From Sapria himalayana (lineage: Eukaryota; Streptophyta; Magnoliopsida; Malpighiales; Rafflesiaceae): a stretch of 64,000 nucleotides of DNA. Each line of letters begins with the position of its first letter. Position 1 is the stretch's first letter. The notes beneath the pieces are model-generated. The model searched no databases and was not told where the DNA came from. It was given only the letters and a program-made list of their open reading frames with translations. Location: NCBI GenBank assembly GCA_029783825.1, contig JAREIK010011441.1:62001-126000 (forward strand), in the 5' to 3' direction. Below, in pieces: positions 15,621 to 28,188 of this stretch. A program made the position numbers and the translations under genes.

Positions 15621-16379
15621 TAGGCTTTTACATACCTATAATAGGCTAAAATTCTACCAAAAAAATTCTGAGAAACACAAACATATTCACAGATATATAA
15701 AAACAATTAATATATACATGAACAAACACAAATTAAAGTTGATTGTCATACAGTTTAAACAAAAAATTAATTAAATAATTTAATATTTTAAAATTAAATT
15801 TTATAAAAACAAAAATAATAAATGAAACTTTTAAATTAAACAAAAAAAATATTTAATAACTTATTCTAATACAATATTTTAAATAACTAAAACAAAGAAA
15901 TTACAAAAAATATATTACATCTTATTAATCAATGTATTTACCGACTCTGCATAAAGTATAATCTATTAATGCTTTGACATTGCTTTCTCTCCCTCTGCTC
16001 CTCTGATCACTAACTTTCCACTTCAAAAATGCATCTGAATCATGGTGCATCATGTTTGTCGAAATATATATTCACTTATACAAGCCTATTATGGGAAACA
16101 ATGTGGTACCATAAATATACGGAATTTAAACCACCAAATCAAATCAAAATAAATAAATAAATGACTATGTTTTAATAAATATATATTGATGCAGTAAATA
16201 TGTACATATATACTAGCATTTCACTAGTACATATATTACTATAGTATATGTACATATAAACTACAGTATTATTTATAAATATATACTAAGTACTATATAT
16301 ACTCAGTATATATGTATATAAAATACTATAGTATTATATGTACATATATACTAACTATATACGTACATATATACCACAT

Positions 16380-16434
16380 TTGTTGCCATTACAGCTGCTC
16401 CCGCTGCCATCGCTACCGCTGCTATCGCTGCTGA
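16380..16434. repeat. GC-rich triplet repeat, copy 3 (contracted)
   Basis: The third unit retains only about 55 bp of GCTGCC-type triplets between the TATATGTACATA stretch and the conserved ATAGGCTTTTACATACC segment. The flanks match copies 1 and 2, so the block has contracted rather than been replaced. Confidence 0.7.
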
Positions 16435-16966
16435 AAATAGGCTTTTACATACCTATAATAGGCTAAAACTCTACCCAAAAAAATCAGAGACACAAAAATA
16501 TATTTACAAATATATAAAAACAAATATTATAGACATAAACAAACACAAATTAAATTTGATTTTCTTACAGCTTCAAAAAAAATACAAAAGATATCCATCA
16601 ATTATGTTTAGAGATAGAAAGAGTACAAAAATAAAATGTTTTCAGAATAATAAAGATAATATAAGCTAGCCCTCTTTTTGATAAAGTTGAAATTGGTAAA
16701 AATGGGACCAAGCATTGGATGGACCGTGGTAATGTTTGAATGCTTTGAGTCAGAATGTTTTCTTTTGTCTCACATAATGTGTCCTACAATGATTCATAAT
16801 TGGGTTAATCGGAAAAGCAAAGAATAAAAATAGAATAAAAAAAATTGAAACCTGCAAATATTAACCTAATTATTTGCTACACATGGAAAAAAATAAATAA
16901 TAGTTCAGAAATAATTCTCATACTCAATCATCCTCATAATTTGTATTGAATGCTAGCCTCTCCTGT

Positions 16967-17136
16967 GAGATTTTGCAGCTGGATCTCAGAATGCTATCTG
17001 TTGTACCAATGCCACTACGTATGACTTCATATAGGACATCTGTTGTCCAGCGAGGTTTTGTAGCTGGATATCTGAATGCTATTTGTTCTGTCAATGTCAC
17101 TGTGACTCCATATAGTACATCTGTTGTTGCATTTCA
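16967..17136. repeat. 85-bp tandem duplication
   Basis: Two adjacent imperfect copies, each starting GAGRTTTTG and ending ACATCTGTTGT, with an offset of 85 bp (starts 16967 and 17052). They lie at the 3' edge of the Transposase_24 pseudogene on the minus strand, where such proteins usually have a Gln/Met-rich tail. It may be an expanded, decayed part of that tail. Confidence 0.7.
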
Positions 17137-18932
17137 ATCTTAATTCCTTTCATCTCATTATTCATTTCTTTAATTTCTTTCTTTTCTTCTATCAAATTAG
17201 TATATTGCTCATCCTTCTATTCGTTAATTTCATATATTTCTTTCTTTAAATGAGATATCTGCTCATCCTTCTTTTTTATTTCGGTCTCCATAACTACAAT
17301 ACGTTCATTTGTTTCCATTACTTGTTGTTCGACCACCTCATCGACCATTGTTGAGATAGATGAATTAGAAGCACGACTGCTACAACAAAATGACACTCCC
17401 TTTGAGCCGATTCCATGCACTCGCTACTTCTTACGACCTCCTATGGTCTCTAAATAAATAGGATTATAGTCACTTGGTTGAAAATCCATAGAACCCTCAA
17501 CTTGTTGATGAGCAGCTATCACACATTCCTCCATTAGGTCCTGAGATAAAATAGAGAAAAAAACTATTCTAGATATACAAAAATAAAATAAATATTTTGC
17601 AATCTAAACAATTTTCTAAATTTACTGTAGTATTATAAAATTTTATTAATATAACAAGTTCTTACAACAATCATCTAAGATTTGTTGTCAACAAACTAAC
17701 CATCCACTTTCTTCACATGCATCTTCTTGAAAATCTGATAAAAATTTTGATCCCGACCCAATTCTCCAGCCTAGAATATATTTTTATAAATGATCAAAAA
17801 ATTTAACAAAATTAATAAAACAATGCAGAGATTTGATTTATTGTAATATTAGGACAACCACTAAATATATAAATGTTTACAATTTTAAAATTGTATGAGA
17901 TCTCGAGCATGCTCAATGCTCGACTTTGACCCTCCTGTTGTGTCGACAAATTCTAGTACCTAGTCCAGCTACCTTGCTTCATCGATTTTGCGAAAAATAT
18001 CTGATTTTTTCATCACATCTGAATCCTCCTAATACATAAGCCATTCGGACCAGTCATCCTCGGATATAAAATCAGGCTTTTCTTTCATATTCTTCAATTT
18101 ATGGACAAAATCAGAATATTGTTGAGCAGCTTTGATCTCCAATAATGACTTTATCTTTCCATTAAATTTAGATGGCCATGTGCACTAATTCTATATATAA
18201 AAAATTCACAAAAGAATTTATATTAACAACAAGAACATAATTATTTATTGCTTGAATACTAACCAACATAATAGATAATTAATTTGATTATTATTTTTCA
18301 ATACTTTTGTTTTGTTATTTTTACCTGAAAATCATTAAAATAGGACTCCTTTGCCAATTCTAAAACTTTCTTCCAGATGAATGATTTAGAATCAGCCAAT
18401 TTCTTGAAAGACTTTGTAATTATAGTCGAATACTTGTGAGATGAAATAAAACTATACAAATAAATAAATAACTTAAAAAACAAGCAAATCATAATAATAT
18501 AAAAAAACCACTAACAGTAACATCAAAAATTTTTTTTCAAGTAATTTTTAAATATTTCTTTTACGTCTCATCCACAATCTCAATTTCTAACTTTGCACTC
18601 ACTATAGAGGAAGGCACAACATTTGATGATGTCGTTGGTATTGTAAATGGGGAAATAATCGGTGTAAAATGTGGTGTAGAAGATAGAGATGGATCAAAAG
18701 TGTGCGCAAAAAGGATAATCGGTGGTGGGCTTACATCTGATAAAGGTGATAGTAGAGGTCTCAATGATGGTGATGGTGATAGAAATGGAGATGGTGATTG
18801 TAATGTTGATGTCTAGATATGGTGGCTATGAGATGGTACTAATTCTGCAACATGATGTAGCATACTAGATAAATTTGGTTCATTTCTATGTCCACGTTCA
18901 CCTCCACCACAGCCACTTCCTTTAGGCATCAT
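17110..18932 (-). pseudogene. Transposase_24 (Ptta/En/Spm) accessory protein, degenerate
   Basis: This is the second gene of CACTA elements, the TNPA-like DNA-binding partner that acts with TNP2 on subterminal repeats (role known from En/Spm). The proposed start is ATGATG at 18932, giving MMPKGSGCGGGERGHRNEP, then a Ser/Pro-rich N-terminal region interrupted by a TAG. Further on are SFKKLADSKSFIWKKVLELA (about 18360-18410), a TGGSKSSIEHARDL segment (about 17890-17945), GRDQNFYQIFKKMHVKKVDG (about 17695-17755) and TIGGRKK.RVHGIGSKGVSF (about 17390-17450). It ends in a Glu/Lys-rich predicted coiled coil (VMETEIKKKDEQISHLKKE). This order matches the family. AT-rich gaps between segments look like introns. 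Several in-frame stops (for example within KVDG*FVDNKS) make it a pseudogene. It lies directly downstream of TNP2 on the same strand. Confidence 0.72.
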
Positions 18933-19072
18933 CTGTTATACAAAATAAAAAATAGAACAAACAATAGAGATATGATGAACAAGCATGCATTTTATAATAA
19001 AACACACCGATAGATTTCAACAAATTATAAAAAGTCTTTTATAGTTTAATATTAAAATACAATTATAATAAT

Positions 19073-22000
19073 TTAATTATCAGCATCACGGTCCTCCTTT
19101 AATAGATCTTCTGATATTTCGTCTGATTTTGATAAAAGTTCGAACTTATCTTCAGATATAAATTGATCATCTTTAATTTCTATTATGTCACCATTTAAGT
19201 CACATAAATTTTCTAGATCTTCATCTACATTCGCAGGTTCAATATTATTTATGTCATCTTCCTGGAATGCTGGTGAAATATCTATGTCTGCACTTCTTTC
19301 TTGTGATGTTGTTACTTCAAATTTTGATCGTGCTTTGATTTTGCAAATCACCCAGAAATCACTCTTATCACAAGATAAACTCGGATATGTATAATAATAT
19401 ACTTGAGCGGCTTGAACTACCATAATAAATGGCTCATATCGATTATATATACATTTATGGTTAACATCCACTACCTTATAATCCGAATAAATCTTTGTAC
19501 CCACATTTCATGTAGGATCAAACCACTCACACTTAAATAATACAATCCTATTATTTTCAAGTCTAGGATACTCCAACTCAATAACTTCTTTGAGTTGATT
19601 ATAATAATCAATCTCATCTGTACTATATCCTACGCCTTTAATGCATACACCACTATTCATATTATTTTAGAAGAACCCTACCCGGTTGTGTAAAATTTAT
19701 ATCCATTAACAAAATACCCAAGATAGGTTGTCACATATCTAAACGGGCTAATACTTAGATTCTGAATAAAAATATTTGAATCTCCATTTGAATGATCAAT
19801 TGCCTATGACATAAATTAAAAAATTTATATTAACAAATAAAAGATAATAATAAATTAAATAATTCAAAAATTTATAATCTTAATAATTCTAACATAATTT
19901 TTGAACCAATTCACATTCTAGTATATAATCGACATAATTGCTGGAAATTATTGGTTGTCTCTATTTTAACTACTCAACATAAATACTGCACAAATATAAA
20001 AAGAGAGAAAAAACGTATATCAATTTTTAATAATTCCTATTAAAGATTAAATTAAACTATGATTAAACCTACAATCATTTTGTGTATACATACTCAATGT
20101 AGGTGCAACCTCATAACAATTAAGTATAACTTAGCTCCGGGTTGCTTTGTACTCTTCATCTATCATACATCTTTTCATTTCTTTTTCAAATGCTCTTCTA
20201 GGGTGCTATAAGATAGATAGTTTGTCTGCAGAATCATCTTTTACCATCAAATGACCTTCATAATTCATCGGCATATTTCTATTCTTTGTATTGACATGAT
20301 CCTCAAAATAATAAGAACAAAATGATGATGCTGCTTCTACGAAATATGCATTTCAAATTGAACCTTCAACTTTTACCTTTTTTCTAACATTTAATTTCAA
20401 CTTACGAAGATACCTACATCCACAATGTTAGGTTTCAATTTGGTTAATTTACAATTTTACTTAAAGTACGAAATCATAAATCACATTAAATATGTATTTA
20501 CCTCTTAAAAGGATGCATCCACCTGAATTGCATTGGCCCTACAATCCTTGCTTCATATGCCAAATGGACTGGCAAATGCTCCATTGAGTCAAAAAAACTC
20601 GGTGGGAATATCCGTTCAAGCTTACAAATAATAAGTGGAATGTCATTCTCCAGCCTCACCATGTCATCTATTTTGATTGTGGTTGCAGTTAGCTATTTGA
20701 AAAACAAACTAAGTTCTATAAGGACCTTCCAAACACTTAGTGGAAGTAATTCACGGAATGAAATTGGTATTAATCTCTGCATAAATACATGATAGTCATG
20801 ACTTTTCATTCCAAATAACTTAAGATTCTTTATATCCACGCATCTACCCATATTTGACATATATCCGTCAGAGAATTTAAAATATTTAACCCATTCACAC
20901 AATATCTGGCTTGCCTTCTTATCAAGTGTGTAGCGAGCTTTAGAAAATTTTCATGTTTCCTCATTCAGTTTCAATTCAGGATGCCGACAGTAATCATTCA
21001 GCTCTTGTCTTGATGTTAAAGTGTCTTTTATTTTTCCGTCTACATTAAGGACAGTGTTAAAAACACTATCAAAATTATTTTTTTCAATATGTATTACATC
21101 TAAGTTATGATGAATTAAATTGGACTTCCAATAGGGCAAGTCCCAAATTTTACTACATTTTCTCCAGCCAAATAATTTGCATATTGGTCCATTACTTCCA
21201 GTATCATCCTTTTCAGTTACCTTCTTCAAACTCAAACTATGAATCTCTGTAATAATATCATCTCCTAAACGAACTACCGGTGCAACTGTCATCACAGATT
21301 TATTTTTTCATAATACAGTTCTATTTCTTCGAAATGGATGATTCATAGATAGAAACTTACGATGGTTATCAAACCATTACTATTTACCGCTAAATTTGAG
21401 GGTAAATTTATCAGAATTTTTCATGCAATATGGGTATGCAAATCGTCCTATAGTACTCCACCCATGAATCATTGAATATGCAGGAGAGTCACTTACCATC
21501 CACATAAGGGCTACCCGCATAATGAAATTTTTCTTCTTTGAGATATCATACGTATTCACACCAACATCTCATAAATGATTTAACTCTACAATAAGAGGCT
21601 GTAAAAAAACATTCAGCATGTCTTTCGAATTTTTTGGCCTTCGAACCAATATTAACATTAAACATATTTTACTCCTTCAAACACAACCATGGAGGCACGT
21701 TATAAAGTGTCACTATCACTGGCCATGATGCATACTATTGTCCAGAATGCCGAAATTGCTGAAATCCATCATTGTAGAGACCCAATCTCACATTTTGACT
21801 TTCTGCTGCAAAATCTTGATGTATATAATTAAAATGCTTCCAAGCTGGTGAATTAGATGGATGACATGTTACCTCTTCTTCAACCTCATGCTCAAAATGC
21901 CACCTCATTTCATTTGCAGTAGTATTTGATGCATATAGTCTTTATAATCGAGGAATTAATGGAAAATAATACATCTTCTTAAGGACAACTTTCAATTTTT

Positions 22001-22746
22001 ATCGTGTATCTACAACACGAGGTGTCTTCCTAAATTGAGGATGTCGCAAAACTTACAGCTAATTAAATCACTATCACCGCCCCAATATAACATGCATCCA
22101 TTTAAATAATAATCAATTTTTTTTATTGTAGACCTATTCCTCGTAGTAACTTCTTAGTGTTTTAAAAGTTGTTAGTGGTCCAATTATTATCCGAAACAAT
22201 CTTCTACATCAGTTCTATCACCTGATCAAATAATTTCTCAGACATATAATTTTCTGACTTAATGCTCATTAGTCGAGCTATAAGTGACAATTGCGAATGT
22301 GTTTTACAACCAGGGAACAACTCTTTATCTTGAGCTTTAAGCATTTCTTATAATTTATGAGCTTCAGGATCAGGCAGTTCATCCATGTAATCAATATTGA
22401 AGCCAACACTAACAGCTTCCATGATCATTCTATGGTATGTGTTTGATGATTCTTCACCACAAGAAAATGATTCAATACCCTCATTTTGGTCAATATTCAG
22501 AGTCATTGTATTTTCCCCATGATAAATCCAAACAACATAATTTGACACAAAGCCATATTTGGCCAAATGATATCTTAAAATATTTGCATCACGAAAAAGA
22601 ATATTCTGACACTTGCGATGATTACATGGACACTTAATTTTTTTACCGTCCATCAATATCAATTTACTACATGCAAAATTGATGAAAGTTTCAAGCCTGG
22701 TCAAAAATTCTTTATTCAAAAATCCATTAATAACCCTTCTGTACAT
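19073..22746 (-). pseudogene. TNP2-type CACTA transposase (Transposase_21 family), degenerate
   Basis: This is the relic of the transposase that excises and reinserts CACTA elements. Domains in order on the minus strand follow. The N-terminal transposase-associated domain (about 22746-22490) has DGKKIKCPCNHRKCQN and a GFVSNYVVWIYHGE segment. The Transposase_21 core (about 21900-20700) has NSPAWKHFN, NVRLGLYNDGF, PPWLC, DLPYWKSNLIHHNLDVIHIE and SDGYMSNMGRCVD. A DUF4218 region (about 20690-20100) has KLERIFPPSFFDSMEHLPVH and IVGPMQFRWMHPF. A DUF4216 region (about 19790-19330) has TYLGYFVNGYKFYT, VLFKCEWFDP and PFIMVVQAAQVYY. AT-rich gaps, for example around 20430-20500 with GT/AG-like borders, look like introns. 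Stops occur in most segments, so no active enzyme is encoded. Length and order are close to intact family members, meaning decay rather than large deletion. Confidence 0.9.
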
Positions 22747-22823
22747 CTACTGACGATCTAACCTCATTTTGCCCTACTTTATTTACAAAAAATAATGATC
22801 AATCATTATTATATAAAATAAAA

Positions 22824-23094
22824 AAGTGGAGGGTGAGAGAGGGAAAGAGAACTGGTGAAAGGGAGAAAGAGGGAAAGAGAGAGAGAGAGGAAGAGAGAGA
22901 GGGAGAGAGGGAGAGAGAGAGAGAGAGAGAGAAAGAAAGAGGGAGAGAGAGGGAGAGAGAGAGAGAGAGAGAGAGAACAAGCAAGAAAGGAGAGGGGGAA
23001 AGATAATAACAAGAGAGAGAGTGACATATAAAGAAAAAGAGGAATAGAGTGACTAGAAGAATTAGAATGGGAGAGCGAGAGACACATTAAGAGT
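22824..23094. repeat. GA/CT-rich low-complexity tract upstream of TNP2
   Basis: A purine-rich (GA)n/(GGGA)n stretch on the + strand, so CT-rich on the coding strand of the transposase gene just upstream of its start. CT-rich leaders are common in plant 5' UTRs, so this may be part of the TNP2 leader. That is inference from position only. Leu/Ser open frames across it are compositional. Confidence 0.85.
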
Positions 23095-23379
23095 GCAGTG
23101 TTAGAATGAAAAATTATATAAAAGAAAATAAATTTTCTTTTGTATAAACCTATCAAATATAACATCTTTTGTCATACATAAGTTCATATTTGAGCCTGAG
23201 GCCCAAGGGATGGGATTAGGTAAGAGTACGACCCTTATTTGTATTATACCATATATGAGCCTAATCAAAAGACACTCATTCTACATGCTTAAATATTGTT
23301 GATATTATATCTTATGTCATTTAATTTCAAATTAGTTCAACAAATTAATATTATCCCATATATAATTATATGTTAGGAT
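23095..23379. other. E1 spacer, nothing recognised
   Basis: Moderately complex AT-rich DNA between the GA tract and the tandem repeats of E1. By position it could include the transposase leader or promoter, but no clear TATA box or splice site stands out. Confidence 0.4.
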
Positions 23380-24497
23380 ATATAGTAAATGTTGTTATAA
23401 ATAGTTACATATATTTAAACATATATTTATATATAGATATATGCATATAAGTAGTTATAAGTAAATATAAATAAATGTATACAAAGTTATAAACAATTAT
23501 ATATATTTACATATATGTATACATATATGTATGCATAATTAAAAATAAAGTTATATTTATTTATATAGAGTTATTCATAGTTATAAAAATATTTATATAT
23601 AGTTATACACATATAGTTAAACATTGTGTTGTATGTTTTTATTCATATAATTATAAATTTGTTACATGTAGTTATAAATATAGTCACACGTGTAGTTAAA
23701 CTTATTTTTATACATGTATGTATACATATTTGTTCATATAATTTCATATATTTATACATATAGTTATGTATATGTGTGGTTATACTAAAATACATTTTTT
23801 ATACTTATATATAAAAATGTATTTTAAATATATGTTGTTAATTAAATATTTAAATATAGGATATACATTAATAATATAATATTATGTATAGTTATATGTT
23901 ATTATACATATAATACATATAGTTATAAAAAATTATATATCATTAAACATTTAGTTTTATAGTTATATTTAGTTATACATAAATATATACAAAGTTGCAA
24001 ATAAGCATATAGATTTACATATATGTATACATATATATATATATATATATATATGTTAAAAATATAGTTATATTTAATTATATAATGTTTTATTTAGTTT
24101 TACAAATATTTATATATAGTTATACACATATAATTAAATATGATGTATGTTATTATACATGTAATTATAAATATAGTTACATGTGATTATACATATAGTC
24201 ACACATATAGTTAAACTTATATTTATACATGTATGTATATATATTTGTTCATATAATAACATATATTTATACATATAATTATGTATAGGTATGGATATAC
24301 TAAAATATATTTTTATACTAATATATAAAAAAGAATATTAAATAAATGTTGTTAATTATATATTTAAATATAGTTATGGATAAAGTTTTTATAGTTATAC
24401 ATATAGTAAGATATAATTATTTATAGTTATATATTAGTATGCATATAATATTTATAATTATAAAAAATTATATATCATTAAACATTTAGTTATATAG

Positions 24498-24556
<59 letters not shown>

Positions 24557-25580
24557 TACATGTAGTTAAATTTAGTTATACAGAAATATATACAATGTTA
24601 TAAACAAATATACAGATTTACATATATGTATAAATAGTCAAAATTATAGTTATATTTAATTATTTAATGTTTTATTTAGTTTTACAAATATTTATATATA
24701 GTTATACACATATAATTAAATATGATGTTGTATGGTATTATAAATGTAATTATAAATATAGTTACATGTGATTATACATATAGTTACACGTATAGTTAAA
24801 CATATATTTATACATGTATGTATATATATTTGTTCATAAAATTTCATATATTTATACATATAGTTATGTATAGGTATGGATCTAATAAATATATTTTTAT
24901 ACTAATATATAAAAATGTATATTAAATAAATGTTGTTAATTATATATTTAAATATAGTTATATATAAAGTTTTTATAGGTATACATATAGTAAGATAGAA
25001 TTATTTATAGTTATATGTTAGTATACATATAATATATATAGTTATAAAAACTTATATATCGTTAAACATTTATATATATATATATATTCATACGAGTAGT
25101 TAAATTTATTTATACATAAATATATATAATGTTATAAACAAATATATATATTTACATATATGTATAAATAGTTAAAAATATAATTATATTTAATTATATT
25201 ATGTTTTATTTAGTTTTAAAAATATTTATATAGTTATACACATATAATTAAATATGATCTTGTATGTTATTATACATGTAATTATAAATATAGTTACATT
25301 TGATTATACATATAGTTACACGTATAGTTAAACTTATATTTATATATGTTTGTATATATATATATATTTGTTCATATAATTTCATATATTTATACATATA
25401 GTTATGTATAGATATGGATATACAAAAATACATTTTTTATACAAATATATAAAAATTTATATTATTTATATATGTTGTTAATTATATATTTAAATATAAA
25501 TTATACATTAAGAATATAAAATTATGTATAGTTATATGTTAGTATACATATAATATATATAGTTATAAAAAATTATATTT
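23380..25580. repeat. About four tandem 515-585-bp AT-rich units in E1
   Basis: Units rich in ATAGTTATA and ACATATA share the anchor TGTTCATAtAA at 23731, 24246, 24831 and 25369 (spacings 515, 585, 538), followed by TTTATACATATARTTATGTAT. Each unit contains the same order of sub-motifs, including a TATAGTTACACGTATAGTT-like element and AAATGTTGTTAATTATAT. Inverse copies of the same sequence lie in E2 near 46926 and 50105. No coding potential. Confidence 0.82.
24499..24553. repeat. (TA)n microsatellite in E1
   Basis: A pure 55-bp TA run within the 540-bp tandem units. The neighbouring units have only short TA runs at this position, so this one expanded after duplication. Confidence 0.95.
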
Positions 25581-27639
25581 ATGAATCATCTTATCCTACT
25601 ATCTCAAAAAAAATATAAAAATACAATATAATTCTTAATAGTTTTGAAATTTTTATTTTTATTTACAACTTATTAATGTTCTTTATAATTCATTTTGCTG
25701 TATTTTTATGATATGTTACTATTTTTTTTATTATATTGTATTGATGTTCTTGAAATTATATTAATTTATATTTATTTTATTAAGATATGAAATAATATTT
25801 AATAATATATGTTATAGACTAAAAAATAATTTGTAAATATGTTTATATCATATTAAACTATTAAATAGTACTCACATATATTCTCTAGTACTATAAATTA
25901 ATGTTCATTAATGATACATACATTTCCATAATACTTCTCATATTTTCTTATATTCTTTATTACTTATTACAAGATGCATCTGCGGTCTGCCACAAATTTT
26001 GTGAAACATGAAACTTAGATTCGAGCTTGTAGGTTACAATTAATAGTTATGGTACTCAACTAATAACTAGAACATTCAACTAACAATTACTACTCTTATT
26101 TATTATTTTTTTAAATTGTTTAAAATAAATATATTGCAGCACTGTAAATTACTGAGTGTTAAAAGATGATGTTATTAACAAGGCAGGATAAAGGGTGTCC
26201 TAACGAATGTTGTTGTAAGGAGAATACTCTTGTATGGCATGAAATTCATCAATGTTACAGAGATACCCAAACTCTTCATAATCCATAGTTGTTAATGGTA
26301 TAAATTATAGTTAATATAAATTTGATAGACGTTGCATTGTTAGAGTAATAATAAACTACATTGTTATAGCTAAAATCATAAATTGAAGTTGATAAAACAT
26401 TTTTTGGTAGAAAAAAAATCTATTGTGTTGCATGACATTGTGGGGATTATAAACATTAAAAATGTCTAAATATTTTTAATAGTTTTATATCCTCTATCTA
26501 AATCAAAAATATTATAGATTTAAAATATTATACATTTTTCCGATCAGTCTACCATGTTGTTGGTTAAAATTATCATTACCATGCTATTTGTTTTTTAAAA
26601 TATTATTCTTGATAGTAATTATGTACAAAAAAGGTTGGTTCATATATTTTATACTATATTAGCTTGAATGTCCATGACACATTACTATATGTTGATCTTA
26701 TTATATTTGTATGAAATCATTATTTTAATATTACTAAACTTGATTCAACAAGTCCACTAATCACTAACACAAGAGAGATCACAAGGAATCACACACTACG
26801 AGACATCTATTGAAGGAATATTGAAATTATTAGAAATATAAGTGTTTTATTTCAAGAAACATAAATATTAAGTTATTATGTTTGAGATAATTTTGAGATA
26901 AATTTAATTTACAAAATGTTATATACATGGTAAATATAAATATTTACACACACACACACACACCATGATAATCTTTGTTAAAGATAAGTGCAACCATAAG
27001 AATATAAATGAATCATGTAAAAAAATTACAATAAAGTCTATGAAAAAATTAAAAAGAATAATTATTTTTATATCATATGTTGACTTACTAGCTTATCACA
27101 TCCTTACTTGCATGAATATCATATGTTAGTATGTATGATTTCCATGTATTGGCTTACATGAGTGATAAGTATTGATTATGTGCTTACTATGTGTTCTCGT
27201 GCATTAATCCAAGTGCTTGAAAGTGTGCTTGTTATATGATGCTGTGTATACCTGCCAATGATTAACTTGACATGTGAAAGCTATGTGTTGGTATACTAAA
27301 TGTTGCATCAAAAATTAAAAAACTTGGAATCTTGCCTATAAATAAAAGTGATTTGGGGTTCCTAGCACACAACAACACATATCATGAGAACATTTCAAAG
27401 TGAATTGAGAAACTCTTGCTCAATTATTTTCAATTACATGTGTGAATATTATTGAATTATCTAGAAGTTGGTAGAATAGTTCAAACTGGTTCAATCGAGT
27501 ATAATCAATTTAATTTAATTTAAAATGCTAAATTATTATTGTATTTATTTTATTCATTTTATTTATTTTATCTATTTTATTATATTTATTTTATTTTATT
27601 TTATTTTTGAATTCAATCATTACTCATTTTTGAATATTT
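25581..27639. other. E1 internal AT-rich region, no gene seen
   Basis: About 2 kb of AT-rich DNA with a (CA)n run at 26946-26963. Some segments are more complex (25970-26060, 26130-26290, 27080-27370). They could be captured non-coding or intronic host DNA, but I recognise no protein or RNA. No counterpart was found in E2. Confidence 0.4.
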
Positions 27640-28090
27640 TTTGTAGATATCAAGTCAGCATACCTAAGTATGTATACTAGTTATGTTTAAAATACACATG
27701 CATATTGATGTATATTATTTTTGTAGATATCAAGTCGGCAAACTTAAGTATATATACTATTTTTATATTGTTTTTGTATACGGTCACCATCAAAATCCAC
27801 ACAATGACAATGCATTATATCACAAATACATGAAGCATTTATACGAATAAGTTTATATACGAAATCCAAGCATAATGTATGGTGATTAAAGAAGAAATTC
27901 GGAAACAAAAGAAATAGAATAAAGATGCTTACCCTTCAATTAAGCAATCCAAGATAATCGATGAATGTACCTAAAATCAATAACAAATTAAAACTAAAAC
28001 CTCGAATTAATTTTAGTTGAATCGGCATCGAGAGATAATAACAGAATGATGAGGCATTTGGTTCTGTTAGAGATGCATCAAGTCGAGTGA
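27640..28090 (-). other. Block shared by E1 and E2 near the 5' (B) side
   Basis: Read on the minus strand, this region matches E2 46210-46600 in order: ATTCATCGATTATC, AATCACCATA, then TTGTGATATAAT.CATT and TCATTGTGTGGATKTTGATG, then AGGTATGCT..CTTGATAT. A short internal direct repeat (GATATCAAGTC starting near 27657 and 27727) overlaps it. Conservation between two otherwise diverged elements suggests a cis function, perhaps a promoter or untranslated leader of the transposase gene on the minus strand. This is inference. Confidence 0.6.
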
Positions 28091-28144
28091 GAGAATGTAT
28101 ATTTTAGGATAATATTTATATTTTTAATTATTAAACATTAAATA

Positions 28145-28148
<4 letters not shown>

Positions 28149-28187
<39 letters not shown>
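28149..28187. repeat. (AT)n microsatellite in E1
   Basis: A pure AT run of about 39 bp at the inner side of the B-end region of E1. Confidence 0.95.

Positions 28188-28188
<1 letters not shown>

Larger units (their letters stand above)
13860..16610. repeat. Three tandem ~1020-bp internal units of E1 (A side)
   Basis: A fixed order of segments repeats three times: an AT-rich lead, a TTGCTTTCTCTCCCTCTGCT anchor (13941, 14960, 15980; spacing 1019 and 1020), a segment ending ACTTATACAAGC, a TATATGTACATA-type palindromic stretch, a GC-rich triplet block and an ATAGGCTAAAATTCTACC segment. Element E2 has two inverted copies of the same unit (anchors near 52361 and 53601). Open frames across these units, rich in Ala, Thr and Val, lie on the triplet blocks, differ in frame and length between copies and are not supported as genes. 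Confidence 0.85.

Noticed and set aside
14222..15774. Ala/Thr/Val-rich open frames on both strands
   Set aside because: They lie on GC-rich triplet repeats inside tandem transposon units, are not conserved in frame or length between copies, and the third copy is almost absent.
19185..19394. A + strand frame of 69 codons within the transposase region
   Set aside because: It is the antisense of the DUF4216-downstream acidic part of the TNP2 relic.
22783..23165. Leu/Ser/Pro-rich minus-strand frames upstream of TNP2
   Set aside because: They are compositional products of the GA/CT tract, open in several frames at once.
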